From the NCBI GenBank assembly GCA_963923035.1, contig CAWUKT010000026.1:16713-80712 (forward strand): a stretch of 64,000 nucleotides of DNA, read 5' to 3'. This document shows positions 9,108 through 18,557 of the stretch, in pieces. Made by a program: the position numbers and the translations under genes. The notes under the pieces are model-generated. The model saw only the letters and a list, made by a program, of their open reading frames with translations, searched no databases and had not been told where the DNA came from. The number at the start of each line of letters is the position of its first letter. Position 1 is the stretch's first letter. The DNA comes from CAWUKT01 sp963923035 (GTDB taxonomy: Bacteria > Bacteroidota > Bacteroidia > J057 > JADKCL01).

Positions 9108-11564
9108 CTATCCCTCCACCTCTTCCAAGGCCCCATTGTGGAAGCGCACCCGCCGTCCGGTCAGTTCCGGCGCATCGGGGATGATGGCGCTCGGCTTTTT
9201 GAGTTCGCGCAGCAGGGTCGAGCCGTGGGACAGGCGTCCCCCGGTCCGCGCCACCACGGCCTTGGCGGCCTTGTAGGCTTCGAAATGCCCCGGTTCCAGG
9301 GCATCCACCACCAATATATCCTCCCCGACAATCCCTTCTGCCTCCCCATTGTAAATGGTGAAGCCGTGGCCCTGCCGGATCACACCGCCACCATCCTGCC
9401 AGAAGGTCCCGCTGCGGGTCCGATCGGCATCGTGGGGGGGCAGCCACTCCGAACCCCGCAGGGCCAGGTGCAAACGGTGAAACAGTTTCATGTTGTTGTC
9501 CCGGAACCACTCCCGGATCTCGAAGTAGAAGCCGCCCAGACCGGGGGCTCCCAGTCCATTCAGAAACCTGATGCCTCCATTCCATTGGTCGGCGGGGAAG
9601 GGCGCGATGCGCAGCGACTCCAAAGGGACCTCCGGACGCGGCGTCGCCGGGTCGCTCTCAAACTGCAATCGGTGGGCCGATTGTTCGTGTGCCATGTCCC
9701 GGTAAACCGTTTTCCCCTTGCCCCAAAACGATCCCCCCGCCGCCGACAAGCAAGCGTTGATCACCATGTTTTGCCGGACAATGAAGATGTAGAAGCGGGT
9801 AAACCAATTGACGAGGTGGGTTTCCGGGGCATTCCGTACCAATAGCCGGTCCAGGTCCTGTTCAAAGGCCTGGAGGCGTTCGCCGGTCTTGCGGATTTCC
9901 TTGCGGATGACGCGTTGCATTTTGAGGAGGCGGGGAATGCTGATGAAAAAACGACCAGGGTGAATGCCAAACTTGGGCACGGCGCCGCCGATCTCCCGCG
10001 CCAGCAATTGCGAGGGCAGGCCCCAGTCGCGGAAGCGGCTGAGGAACAGGTCCAGGTTGATATAGGACGCGCCTTCGACCGGAACGGAGAAGGGCTCGCC
10101 ATCGTCGAGGGTGCGGGGGTCCCAAAGCGCGTAGAGCCGCCCGATACTGGCCGCAGCGTGCTGCTGGGCGTGTTCCATGAGCCGCGAGACGCGGCGGGGA
10201 AGGATTTCATCCAGGTTGGCAGAGGTGAGGGCCCGCCGCCAATCGTAGGCCGTCACCGGACGGGTTTGGAGCAAATGGAATTGCTGGCCGTCCCAGGCCC
10301 ACTCGATGTCGGCCGGGGTAAAGTGGAAGGCCGCAATGGATTGCTGCAAGAAGCGGCGCAGCTCCTCCCTGAACTCCGGCCCGTCGCCGGGGATATTGCT
10401 CGGTTCCCCCTTTTCCGCCCATTCCTGCCCCATTTTCGACCAAATAAACCGCGCCGGGGTGACCGTTCCACTCACCAGGGCTTCATTGTGCCCCTCCACC
10501 ATTTCCACTTCCACCCCGATGCCCCGCGCAAAGGCCACCCCACTGATCTTGGGCTCGATGAACTCCTGCACGGCAACCTCCGCCAGCCCATCCCCCAACA
10601 AGTCTTCCGTCCTCGCGGGCACCTCAGCCGCTTTCACCCGCAAAAAACTCCGGTTCCGCCCCGCATTCGAGTGGTCCGCCTGGTCTTCGTTGGCGCCCGA
10701 GCTCCGCACGGCGTACAGCTGATTCTCCTTCAACTTGAGTTGGGGAATGTCCTGCGGTCCGGTGACCGTCTGGCTCTGCGGGACCGGTAGCCCCGCAAGG
10801 TGGGCCAGTTGCAGCCGCCCCGCCTTGGAATGGGCGCGGAATCCCTGGGGATTGCTCTCCATGAAGTGCGCAAACTCCTCGGGATCGTCGATATAGGGAT
10901 AGTGCTCCCAATTTTCCTTGACGATGATTTCCATTTGGGCTCGGGCCAGGATGCTGTCCCAAGCCGCGGCCTGTTTCAGGCCCAACACCGCGTCGTCCCG
11001 GCCCCAGATGAGGACCACCCGGTCGCGGATGTATTCAAAGAGGTCGATGGCATCGACCGGCTGTACGATGTCGAAATAGGTTTGGAAGGCGCGGCACTTG
11101 GCGTAGCCCTCGCCCATGCGGGCATACTGCGCATCCGTCCAGGTCTTGGAGCTGAATTTCTTCGCGAAGGTCTTGGGGCGGTTGCGGAGGAGGTAATGGA
11201 TGGTCGCGCGGATGGGTTTGGGCCGCATGAGTTTGACGAAGCGGCGTTTCCAGAGGAAAGCACCGACGGGGGCCATGAGGTAGAGATTCTTGAAATGGCC
11301 GGGGCGCCGTACGAGGGCGTGAAGGGCGACGAGGCCGTTGACGCCGGCGGCGAAGATGTCCTGGCCGGGCTGGGTCATGTCGATGAGGGCATCCGCCAGG
11401 GCCCCGAGGGAATGGAAATCATCCGAGGGGTTGTCGCCGAAGCCGGGGAGTTCCAAGGGGACGGGTTCATAGGTCCGAAAGAAAGGGAGCGTATCGTCCC
11501 ACCAGGCTTTGATCGAGCCATTGCCGGAGAGGAGGTAGAGGAAAGGGGCTTGCGTCGGTTCCAT
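9108..11564 (-). CDS. Alpha/beta-hydrolase-like domain fused to PEP-synthase/PPDK-like phosphotransferase
   Basis: 818-residue fusion. Residues 1-235 follow the alpha/beta-hydrolase plan (LELPGFGDNP, acid in WGRDDAVLG at 190/191, His221 in WEHYPYIDDP). However, the nucleophile elbow reads AAGVNG (residues 72-77) instead of GxSxG, with Gly where Ser belongs, so hydrolysis is doubtful. Residues ~243-475 match the PPDK/PEP-synthase N-terminal ATP-binding domain (HSKAGRLQLAHLAGLPVP; YAVRSSGANEDQADHSNAG; IEWAWDGQQFHLLQTRPVT). Residues ~740-818 are the swivelling His domain, with His780 in TGGRLSHGSTLLREL. The middle (~480-740) is unrelated to the PEP-binding barrel and may hold a small-molecule acceptor site, as in rifampicin phosphotransferase. 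The substrate is unknown and no obvious partner lies nearby. Confidence 0.75.
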   Translation of the reverse strand: MEPTQAPFLYLLSGNGSIKAWWDDTLPFFRTYEPVPLELPGFGDNPSDDFHSLGALADALIDMTQPGQDIFAAGVNGLVALHALVRRPGHFKNLYLMAPVGAFLWKRRFVKLMRPKPIRATIHYLLRNRPKTFAKKFSSKTWTDAQYARMGEGYAKCRAFQTYFDIVQPVDAIDLFEYIRDRVVLIWGRDDAVLGLKQAAAWDSILARAQMEIIVKENWEHYPYIDDPEEFAHFMESNPQGFRAHSKAGRLQLAHLAGLPVPQSQTVTGPQDIPQLKLKENQLYAVRSSGANEDQADHSNAGRNRSFLRVKAAEVPARTEDLLGDGLAEVAVQEFIEPKISGVAFARGIGVEVEMVEGHNEALVSGTVTPARFIWSKMGQEWAEKGEPSNIPGDGPEFREELRRFLQQSIAAFHFTPADIEWAWDGQQFHLLQTRPVTAYDWRRALTSANLDEILPRRVSRLMEHAQQHAAASIGRLYALWDPRTLDDGEPFSVPVEGASYINLDLFLSRFRDWGLPSQLLAREIGGAVPKFGIHPGRFFISIPRLLKMQRVIRKEIRKTGERLQAFEQDLDRLLVRNAPETHLVNWFTRFYIFIVRQNMVINACLSAAGGSFWGKGKTVYRDMAHEQSAHRLQFESDPATPRPEVPLESLRIAPFPADQWNGGIRFLNGLGAPGLGGFYFEIREWFRDNNMKLFHRLHLALRGSEWLPPHDADRTRSGTFWQDGGGVIRQGHGFTIYNGEAEGIVGEDILVVDALEPGHFEAYKAAKAVVARTGGRLSHGSTLLRELKKPSAIIPDAPELTGRRVRFHNGALEEVEG

Positions 11565-11641
11565 TACAGGGATAACTCGTTTGGAGCTGAACAGTTACGG
11601 CGTTCAGTTGGACAATTTACCCGAAACCAACATATTGGGGT

Positions 11642-12046
11642 ATGAAAGTGCTGGTTTCCATTGTCCTCTTTTTCCTCCTCGGCCTGAATTTGCTCCCCGC
11701 CCAGACCGATCTTCTCGCTTCGGCCCGCGATCTGAAACCGGCTGAAGACTACGAAAACATCCACGTCCAAAAGCTCTATTCCGACGAATTGGCCAGCAGC
11801 TTTGTGATCTGGATCAAGAAAAGCGTTCGACTCCATCAACATGCGGTCCATACCGAGCATGTCTATATTCTCGCCGGGAAAGCCACCATGCAGCTGGGGG
11901 ATGAGACGTTGGAGGTACGCAAGGGCGACGTGGTGATGATTCCGCCGGGGACCCCGCATGCGGTGGAAGTGAAGGGGAAATTACTGAAAGTCCTTTCGGT
12001 GCAGTCGCCGGAGTTCAAGGGGAAAGACCGGATCTTTTTGGATTGA
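11642..12046 (+). CDS. Secreted single-domain cupin
   Basis: 134-residue protein with a signal peptide (MKVLVSIVLFFLLGLNLLPAQ) and one cupin_2 barrel. The metal-binding motif is visible as LHQHAVHTEHVYILAGKATMQ followed by KGDVVMIPPGTPHAVEV, giving two or three His, a possible second-shell acid, and the final His. The expected location is the periplasm. The gene is divergent from the hydrolase/PEP-synthase fusion, separated by 77 bp that must hold both promoters. Small cupins bind or isomerise small molecules, and no substrate can be assigned here. The stop is TGA. Confidence 0.8.
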   Translation: MKVLVSIVLFFLLGLNLLPAQTDLLASARDLKPAEDYENIHVQKLYSDELASSFVIWIKKSVRLHQHAVHTEHVYILAGKATMQLGDETLEVRKGDVVMIPPGTPHAVEVKGKLLKVLSVQSPEFKGKDRIFLD

Positions 12047-12188
12047 GGATTCTTCAAAAGACCCGAAAACCAGTACCGGGCCCGCAGGTTGGAAGTCCCC
12101 ACCCACGGATCCCCGGCCAACTGGTAGGAGCAGAATTATCAGAACGGTTCGTTGTCAGGGATGGGCCGCCATTACAGCCCCCAATCGG

Positions 12189-13391
12189 CTAATTCAACAT
12201 TATTTTTTGGCGGAACAGGTGCTGCGGGTCGCGGACCACCAGCAGGTATCAACCTCTTGGCAGCGTTCCCACCTTTATTTCCAGGGGGTTGGTTCCCACC
12301 TGTAAGGGCACGGACTGGGTCCGGGCGACCTGGCCATTTAAGGCGATCACATCCACCTGGACGTCCCGCTTACGGTCGGAAACGAGTTCCAGGCGAAGCT
12401 GATCGGTTGCCGGGACCGGCCCCACCGTCTCCAGGCTCAGGCCCGCCGGCAGGGGAATGTTCACCGACACCACCTCCGTCGCCGACTGACTCCCTTCGAT
12501 GTCCACCTGCACAATGCGGTAGTGGTTGGTGCCGATGGCCGGATGGGCATCGAAAAAGCCATACTTGCGTACATGCTCGGTATCGCCGTCCGCATCCACC
12601 ACCCCGATGCTTTCCCAATTCAGGGCGTCCTCCGAACGGAGCACCCGGAAGAAATCGTTGCCGTCCTCGGAAAGCGTTTGCCACTCCAACTGCACGCCTC
12701 CATTCCGTTTCAGCGCCTCAAAACTCCCCCACTCCACCGGCAAACCGGCCAAAGAGATGGACATGTCGTTCGTCGCAAAGGTGCCGTGGCTGCCCCGGTG
12801 GCACCCAAATTGGTAGCTGCCGAAGCCTTCCACCCCGATGGCCATCAGGGAATCGGGCAGGCCACTCATCTGGATCTGGATCCGAAAGCAGAAGCTCTGG
12901 GGAGGGCCGCAATTCACCAGCGAAGAAGCGCAGATGAACTCGCAATTGGTGGGAGGCTGGAACTCGACCATGCTGTTGGCGACGTCTCCGGTCCCGCCGA
13001 TGTTGGCGGGGAAGGGCTGGTTGGGCATGAGGCTGCCCACTACGCTGCAACCGGTGTGGTAATTGGTCAGCGAATCGGGCGTGAAGCCCACAATCGATCC
13101 CTTGGTCCCGTAGGCGGCGATGGCAAAGCGCGAGGTAAAACCTCCGGCCCCGGCCGTGGTGCCCACCGCTCCTCCCCCAATGCAAAGCGTCGTGTGGGCG
13201 GTGAAATGAACGCCGTCGAAGGTCAGGCTGTCCAGTTCAAAGTAAGACAGGTCACAGGCCGGGACCGAGAGGTTCAAGCCCAGCAGAACTGCCGTCAGGA
13301 ACGTGACCATTCGGTAAGACACCGATCGGCGGCAGGCCGGGCGTGGGTTGTCCCGCTCAGCGGGACAGGTCGTTTGAAAAGACAAAGGCAT
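12189..13391 (-). pseudogene. T9SS cargo protein with sorting domain cut by an in-frame TGA
   Basis: Secreted protein of unknown function. A signal-like segment (MVTFLTAVLLGLNLSVPAC) follows a basic stretch. The start may be the ATG whose first base is 13391 or the one at 13310; longer readings run to 13427. Residues after ~230 (GLPVEWGSFEALKRNGGVQLEWQT onward) resemble the fibronectin-like module that often precedes T9SS sorting domains. The sorting domain (PVPATDQLRLELVSD ... KVGTLPRG) is stopped by TGA at 12249-12251. Reading on in the same frame gives YLLVVRDPQHLFRQKIMLN and then TAG at 12189-12191, which is exactly the missing end of a type A sorting domain. If the TGA is real, the protein should be made but not properly exported. 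Confidence 0.75.
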
Positions 13392-13752
13392 GGGAGATTC
13401 CTCCCAAAACGTATTCGTTTGGGTCATACTGGATAATTAGTTTGATAAAAAAGTCTCGTCGTGCGGAACCAAGGCGCAGTCGTCCGCAACGCTCAATCAA
13501 TGCTTCAAATATCAGGGTATCAGTCCAGTCATCCCATAACAATTAATGGGGAAAATAATGGTTCAATTTCGGTAGAAAGACTACCCCATTCTACAACCAG
13601 CCCCCCTCAGTGAAGCCAGAAGGCCGTTTTGCCGGGGAATTCTCATGACAATTCTGCGGGAATATTTCGTTTTCCGACCTGTTATTTCCTCTTCTTTTTT
13701 TTCTTCCCCCTGATTTTTATTCTCCCAACTCCTCTCTCTTCTCCGGCCCCAA
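13392..13752. other. Intergenic stretch, no gene recognised
   Basis: About 360 bases between the start region of the interrupted T9SS cargo and the 3' end of pdeM, both on the minus strand. It is more AT-rich than the flanking genes and has pyrimidine-rich runs (13680-13740). I see no open frame with credible codon use, no tRNA-like fold and no strong hairpin followed by T residues. It presumably contains the cargo gene's promoter, but no TAnnTTTG box stands out. Confidence 0.4.
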
Positions 13753-14400
13753 TCAGGTAAACGCCACCACCTCTTCCTCCGCAATCACGTAGACGCGGTC
13801 GGCGTGGGTGACGGGTTGAATGGCCAGGCCGGTGAATTCGCCGAAGGCAGGCAGGATGAGTTGGTGGGGTTGGTGGAAAAAGCAGGCCAACTTGACCTTT
13901 TGGCGGCCCCAGCCGGACAGCATGACGCCGGGATGGAGGTGTCCGGCCAGGTAAAATGCGCCGTCGGCCACTTCGCGGGGATGGTGGACGAAGACAAATG
14001 GAGCGCAGTCAAAGGGCTCGGGATGCACTTTCAGGCCCATGTTATGGTAGCGGGCCTCGGGCAGGATGTCGTGGTTGCCTTTGATGAGGTGGAAAACGAT
14101 AGCGGGGTATTCCTGGCAAATTTCCCCCAGCGTGTCCAGCTCCTGGTTGTGGTGGCTGTGGAAGAGGTCGCCGAGAAAATAGACGGAGGCGGGGGAAAAA
14201 GCATCGAGGAGCGCGCGGAGGCGGCGAAAATTGGTGTGGGAAGGGGCTTCGGGCAAATGGAATCCGTGGCGGCGAAAATGACTGACCTTGCCGAGGTGCA
14301 GGTCGGCCAGGATGAGGGCCCGCTGCGCGGGCCAATACAACGCCCGTTCCGGCAACAAGAGCAATCGCTCCCCCTCGATATGGACCTCCAATGGCTGCAT
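13753..14400 (-). CDS. pdeM: PdeM-like metallophosphoesterase, DNA damage response
   Basis: Calcineurin-like metallophosphoesterase of the ligase-associated DNA damage response endonuclease PdeM family. All five metal-binding blocks are present in order: LADLHLGK, YFLGDLFHSHHN, LIKGNHD, VFVHHP and AGHLHPG. The ATG whose first base is 14400 (MQPLEVHIEGERLLLLPERAL) gives 215 residues and a family-like N-terminus; a longer frame runs to 14460 but adds only an atypical basic leader. The usual PdeM partners (ATP-dependent ligase, Lhr-type helicase, exonuclease) are not next to it. It is instead head-to-head with yedK, another DNA-lesion protein, with an 88-bp gap. Confidence 0.85.
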   Translation of the reverse strand: MQPLEVHIEGERLLLLPERALYWPAQRALILADLHLGKVSHFRRHGFHLPEAPSHTNFRRLRALLDAFSPASVYFLGDLFHSHHNQELDTLGEICQEYPAIVFHLIKGNHDILPEARYHNMGLKVHPEPFDCAPFVFVHHPREVADGAFYLAGHLHPGVMLSGWGRQKVKLACFFHQPHQLILPAFGEFTGLAIQPVTHADRVYVIAEEEVVAFT

Positions 14401-14488
14401 CAGGCGGTAAAGTTCCCGGTTCTTCCTCCATTTGCCAAGCCCTTTCTTTCCTTTTCCCAAAACCCGTATCTTTCTCCAAAAGGATCCT

Positions 14489-15151
14489 ATGTGCGGACGC
14501 TATTCCATCACCGAAGACCTCGATGTCATCATCGACCAACTCAATGTCGACCTGCCCGACTTCGACTTTGAGCCCCGCTACAATATTGCGCCGAGCCAGC
14601 GGCTCCCGGTCATCACCAACGAGGCCCCCGGCCAATTGGCGCTCCACAAGTGGGGCCTGGTCCCGTTTTGGGCCAAGGATCCGAAGATTGGCTACAAGCT
14701 CATCAATGCCCGGGGCGAAACCATCGCCCAGAAACAGTCCTTCCGTGAGGCCACGAAAAAGCGGCGCTGCCTGATCCCGGCCGACGGCTTTTACGAATGG
14801 AAAAAGACCGCTACCGGCAAGCAACCGCACCATATCCGGCTGAAGAGCCGGGAAATCATGACGCTGGGCGGCTTGTGGGAAACGTGGAAGGATGCTGAAG
14901 GGAAGGAAACGCGAACCTTCACGATCATCACGACGACTCCGAATGAAATGATGGTGGATTTGCACGACCGGATGCCGGTCATCATTCCGCCGGAAGACCG
15001 GCAGCTGTGGTTGGAAGGTTCCGTGGAAGAGGCCTTGGCGCTGGTCAAACCCTATCCGTCTGCCCCGATGGAGGCGGTCCGCGTGAGCACGCGGGTCAAC
15101 AGCCCCCGCAATGAGGGGCCGGAACTGCTCAAACCCGATACGTTGTTTTGA
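14489..15151 (+). CDS. yedK: SOS response-associated peptidase / abasic-site DNA-protein crosslinker (HMCES/YedK)
   Basis: Forms a protective thiazolidine crosslink with abasic sites in single-stranded DNA and removes its own initiator Met. The catalytic Cys2 is at MCGRYS, which fixes the start at 14489. The other active-site blocks are NARGETI, PADGFYEWKK and LHDRMPVI, giving the Asn, Glu and His of the family. The length of 220 is typical. AAAAGGATC just upstream can act as a ribosome site, and TATCTTTC at 14467-14474 is a plausible -7 box. The TGA stop directly abuts the stop codon of the convergent decarboxylase gene, with no spacer. Confidence 0.95.
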   Translation: MCGRYSITEDLDVIIDQLNVDLPDFDFEPRYNIAPSQRLPVITNEAPGQLALHKWGLVPFWAKDPKIGYKLINARGETIAQKQSFREATKKRRCLIPADGFYEWKKTATGKQPHHIRLKSREIMTLGGLWETWKDAEGKETRTFTIITTTPNEMMVDLHDRMPVIIPPEDRQLWLEGSVEEALALVKPYPSAPMEAVRVSTRVNSPRNEGPELLKPDTLF

Positions 15152-16984
15152 TTAGAAAATCCCGTGCAGCGGTCCTCCGGGAGCCGCCAGCTCGTCCACC
15201 CGACGGGTGACCTGGGGATCCTCCACCAGCGGAGGCGCGTGGTGGGGCTTGATGCGCGCATCGATGACCAAAGCGCCCGTACAGCCCCAGTGCTTGAACT
15301 GGATATTGGCGCCGACCCCGTAGATGTCGTGGCTCGGATTGGACCGCGTAAAGGTCACCCACAACCAGTTGTTCAGCTTGGCCGAAGTGAATTCCGAATC
15401 GTCCACCAACAGGACCAGCGGAATCGCGTCCGTCAAGGGCCGCTCTTCCCAGTTCCGGGTCAGCCGGGCCAGTTCCTGCCCCGCCGTCGCCTGGTCGCTA
15501 AAGGCCGGACCTTCCACCGCCATGATACCGGGCGAAGCAATGCGGGGTTTCCCAAACCCCTCCGGCAAACTCAAGTTCTCCGGCAATTCCGTCGCCAGGT
15601 CCCGGATCTTGTCTCCCGCCGCGGCCATCACCACCTTCGAGCCTTCGTTGAAGCCCGTACCCGAGTAATCGAGCGTGTCAATGGTCGTGCGGGTCTGGAA
15701 ATGCAGGTCGCGCTTCCAATCGATGCGTTCGAGGACGTGGGAGAAAAACGCGGGAATATCGTTGATGTCGAGGTTGGGCTGGTCTTCCTTCGCGCAAATG
15801 ACGAGGTACTTGGCGAGGCTCGCCTGGTTGAAGCCGAGGACGGCATTGGCGATGGTGAGGATTTCCTGCGGCTTGCGCTTGGCGTAGGGCACGTAGCGTT
15901 CCGAGCCGATGGCGAGGAGCAGCGGGTGGACCCCGGCGGCATCCACGGCATTCATGGCGTGGAGCCCACTGATCTCGGTCGGCACCAGGGGACCGGTCAA
16001 CTCGTGGATGAGGTGGCCGAAACTGGTGTCTTCCTGCGGCGGGCGACCGACGACAGTGAACGGCCAGATCGCATCCTTCCGGCAGTAGACCTGCTCGACC
16101 TTGAGGACCGGGAATTCGTGTTGGAGGCTGTAATAGCCCAGGTGGTCGCCGAAGGGACCTTCGGGCTTGGTATGGGGCTCGATGGTCCCGACAATGCAAA
16201 AATCCGCGCGGGCGGCGACGGTAAAGCCATCAACTTTCTTGTAGGTCCAGGGACGGCCGCCGAGCATACCCGCAAACATCACCTCGGCCAATCCTTCCGG
16301 CAGGGGCATCACCGCCCCGAAGCTGTACGAGGGCGGTCCGCCCACGATGACACTGACTTTCAGGGGCTCCCCTTTTTCCAGGGCCGCCGCGTGGTGCACC
16401 CCAATGCCGCGGTGAATCTGGTAGTGGATCCCGATTTCCTTGTCCGTCACGTATTCATTTCCCGTCAACTGCACCCGGTACATCCCCTCATTCGACTTCA
16501 TCGGCTTGGGATTGTTGGGGTCCTCGGAATAGACCTGGGGGAGCGTCACAAAAGGGCCTCCGTCCATCGGCCAGGACTTGATCAGGGGCAATTCGCTGAT
16601 TTTCGTCGTGCTTTCCATGACCGGAGCGCCGCCGAGGTGCTTCCGGGGAAGGGCGTTGAGGCCGGCGCGGGGAAGGTCGAGGTAGGAGAAGGGAGACTTG
16701 AAAAATGCAGACGGGTCGGCCTTCAGGGCAATGACCTTCTTGACCTGCTCAATGGTGTCCCGAAACATAAAGTGGCAGCGGTCCATGGTGCCGTAGAGGT
16801 TGCAGACCGCGGGAAAGCGGCTGCCCTTTACATTTTCGAAGAAAATAGCCGGTCCCCCGGCTTCGTAGACCCGGCGCTGCACTTCCGCCATCTCCAAATT
16901 CGGGTCCATTTCTTCCTTGATTCGGACGAGGTGTCCATTCCGCTCCAAATCCAGTACGCACTCTTGTAAACTTCGGTATCCCAT
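15152..16984 (-). CDS. UbiD family prenyl-FMN-dependent decarboxylase
   Basis: Member of the UbiD (3-octaprenyl-4-hydroxybenzoate decarboxylase-like) family, which uses prenylated FMN to decarboxylate aromatic or alpha,beta-unsaturated acids. Landmarks are GIHYQIHRGIGVHHA, the prFMN/metal region SYSFGAVMPLPEGLAEVMFAG, the acidic active-site block PEGPFGDHLGYYS, and VDDSEFTSAKLNNWLWVTFTRSNP near the C-terminus. The start is the ATG whose first base is 16984 (MGYRSLQECVLDLE), giving ~610 residues, as in the long Bacteroidota/cyanobacterial-type UbiD. A role in quinone biosynthesis is likely but not shown; no UbiX is seen here. It converges on yedK with zero intergenic bases. Confidence 0.88.
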   Translation of the reverse strand: MGYRSLQECVLDLERNGHLVRIKEEMDPNLEMAEVQRRVYEAGGPAIFFENVKGSRFPAVCNLYGTMDRCHFMFRDTIEQVKKVIALKADPSAFFKSPFSYLDLPRAGLNALPRKHLGGAPVMESTTKISELPLIKSWPMDGGPFVTLPQVYSEDPNNPKPMKSNEGMYRVQLTGNEYVTDKEIGIHYQIHRGIGVHHAAALEKGEPLKVSVIVGGPPSYSFGAVMPLPEGLAEVMFAGMLGGRPWTYKKVDGFTVAARADFCIVGTIEPHTKPEGPFGDHLGYYSLQHEFPVLKVEQVYCRKDAIWPFTVVGRPPQEDTSFGHLIHELTGPLVPTEISGLHAMNAVDAAGVHPLLLAIGSERYVPYAKRKPQEILTIANAVLGFNQASLAKYLVICAKEDQPNLDINDIPAFFSHVLERIDWKRDLHFQTRTTIDTLDYSGTGFNEGSKVVMAAAGDKIRDLATELPENLSLPEGFGKPRIASPGIMAVEGPAFSDQATAGQELARLTRNWEERPLTDAIPLVLLVDDSEFTSAKLNNWLWVTFTRSNPSHDIYGVGANIQFKHWGCTGALVIDARIKPHHAPPLVEDPQVTRRVDELAAPGGPLHGIF

Positions 16985-17096
16985 AATGTCATCGGTGGGC
17001 AATTTCTGCCCGTGTATTTGCTTTTGTTAGACAACAGCTATTGGCGAGGAGAGTTTGTTGCAGGGGAAATTATCACTGCTCCCAAATGGCTTTTTT

Positions 17097-18503
17097 CTAA
17101 ATCTCGGCCCGCAAACGCAGCTCCTTGGGCAGGTGATTGTTGACGCGGTTGTCCAATGCCTTCACCCAGCCAAAGTCCAGGCCGTCGTAGTTCAGGACCG
17201 CCCAGCCCCGCACGCCATTCGTGTCCAGGTCCAGGGATTCCCGCTTCATGTACCGCAAAGCAGTATGTTGGTCGATTTCCAAGCGCGGCACCGATTCCGC
17301 CGCTTGTCCACTCAAGGCGAGATCGTGATCGGGAATGAACTTGCCTTTCACGACCGTCCCCACCCGAATCCCGGCCTTCCGGATGTTCAGGCTCACCTCC
17401 AATTCGGCGACATGCTCCACCAGCGCTTCCGGCAAGGCATCGAAGCCCTCGTCCCGCTGCCGCAATTCCCATCCCGGCTGTACGTATTCCGACGCCACCT
17501 TCAATTCCTTTTTCCCCAACTGCACCTGCCTTTTTTCCTGCTCCTCTCCCCTTCTCTTCTTCGCCCTCCGTTGCTTCCGCTGCTTGCTCGGAGACACGAC
17601 AATCTGCCGGCCGGCCTGCTTCTTTTCGAGGCAAGCAAAGTAAAACCCCTCGCCCTGGACGCGGTGGGGATAGCAATGGTAGGTATGCCGCAGGGCCGGA
17701 GAATAACCCTCGGTGGTGCCACGAACCAATCCCCAATCGGCGGGAAACTCCAGCGGCACGACCTCGAAGACGCCCGGCTCGTGGTCGAGGATCCACTGCA
17801 CAATCGCTTCGTTCTCGTAGGGATTGTAGGTGCAGGTGGAATAGACAAGGCGGCCGCCGGGGCGAAGGCTGCCCATGACCTCCCGCAGGATGTCCTGCTG
17901 GCGAAGCGCACAGTTGCGGACCACGCCCGGGGACCAATGCTCGATGACCTTCGGGTCCTTGCGGAACATGCCTTCGCCCGAGCAGGGTGCATCGATGACA
18001 ATAGCGTCGAAAGCGTGGCGCAGGGGCTGAAAATCGCGGGGATGGTTGTTGGTGACGAGGGTATGCGGGTGGCCCCAGCGGCTCAGGTTGTCGATGAGGG
18101 CACGGCTCCGGGCCCGCACCAATTCGTTGGAGACAAGGACGGAACCGGGGGACATGCGGCTGGCCAACAAGGTGCTTTTGCCGCCGGGGGCGGCGCAGAG
18201 GTCGAGGATCCGCAGGTCCTGGCTGAAGTCGAGGCATTGGCCGATGAGCATGGAGCTGGCTTCCTGGACGTAGTAGCCGCCCGCATAAATGCGGGGATCA
18301 AGAAAGAAACGCGGACGTTCCGGCAGGTAATAGCCGTCTTTCGCCCAGGGAATCGGACTTCCAGCGGGGAATTCGCTGCCGGGCTTGCGGGGATTGAGGC
18401 GCAGGGAAACGACCGGATCACCGTCCAACGCTTCCAGAAAGGGCTCATATTCCGCGCCCAACTGGGCTTGCATGCGGTCCAGAAATGCTTGGGGCAACTT
18501 CAT
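17097..18503 (-). CDS. RsmF/NOL1-NOP2-Sun type rRNA m5C methyltransferase
   Basis: SAM-dependent cytosine-C5 RNA methyltransferase acting on 16S rRNA or tRNA. The SAM site ILDLCAAPGGKSTLLAS and the two catalytic cysteines, in DAPCSGEGMFRKD and YSTCTYNPYENE, are present. The ~150 residues after the catalytic core include a charged linker rich in Lys/Arg/Glu and a C-terminal region like the PUA-like domain of RsmF/YebU. The length of 468 is close to E. coli RsmF. The start MKLPQAFLDRMQAQLG fits the family. On the minus strand TAACTTGC lies about 8 bases before the start and may be a weak -7 box. Confidence 0.9.
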   Translation of the reverse strand: MKLPQAFLDRMQAQLGAEYEPFLEALDGDPVVSLRLNPRKPGSEFPAGSPIPWAKDGYYLPERPRFFLDPRIYAGGYYVQEASSMLIGQCLDFSQDLRILDLCAAPGGKSTLLASRMSPGSVLVSNELVRARSRALIDNLSRWGHPHTLVTNNHPRDFQPLRHAFDAIVIDAPCSGEGMFRKDPKVIEHWSPGVVRNCALRQQDILREVMGSLRPGGRLVYSTCTYNPYENEAIVQWILDHEPGVFEVVPLEFPADWGLVRGTTEGYSPALRHTYHCYPHRVQGEGFYFACLEKKQAGRQIVVSPSKQRKQRRAKKRRGEEQEKRQVQLGKKELKVASEYVQPGWELRQRDEGFDALPEALVEHVAELEVSLNIRKAGIRVGTVVKGKFIPDHDLALSGQAAESVPRLEIDQHTALRYMKRESLDLDTNGVRGWAVLNYDGLDFGWVKALDNRVNNHLPKELRLRAEI

Positions 18504-18557
18504 GGCAGCAAGTTAGGCAAATTGCCGCGCACCATTCAACCTTTCCCCAACCTGAAT

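Noticed and set aside
15164..16969. A 601-codon open frame on the plus strand
   Set aside because: Fully antisense to the UbiD-family gene; composition and lack of motifs mark it as a shadow.
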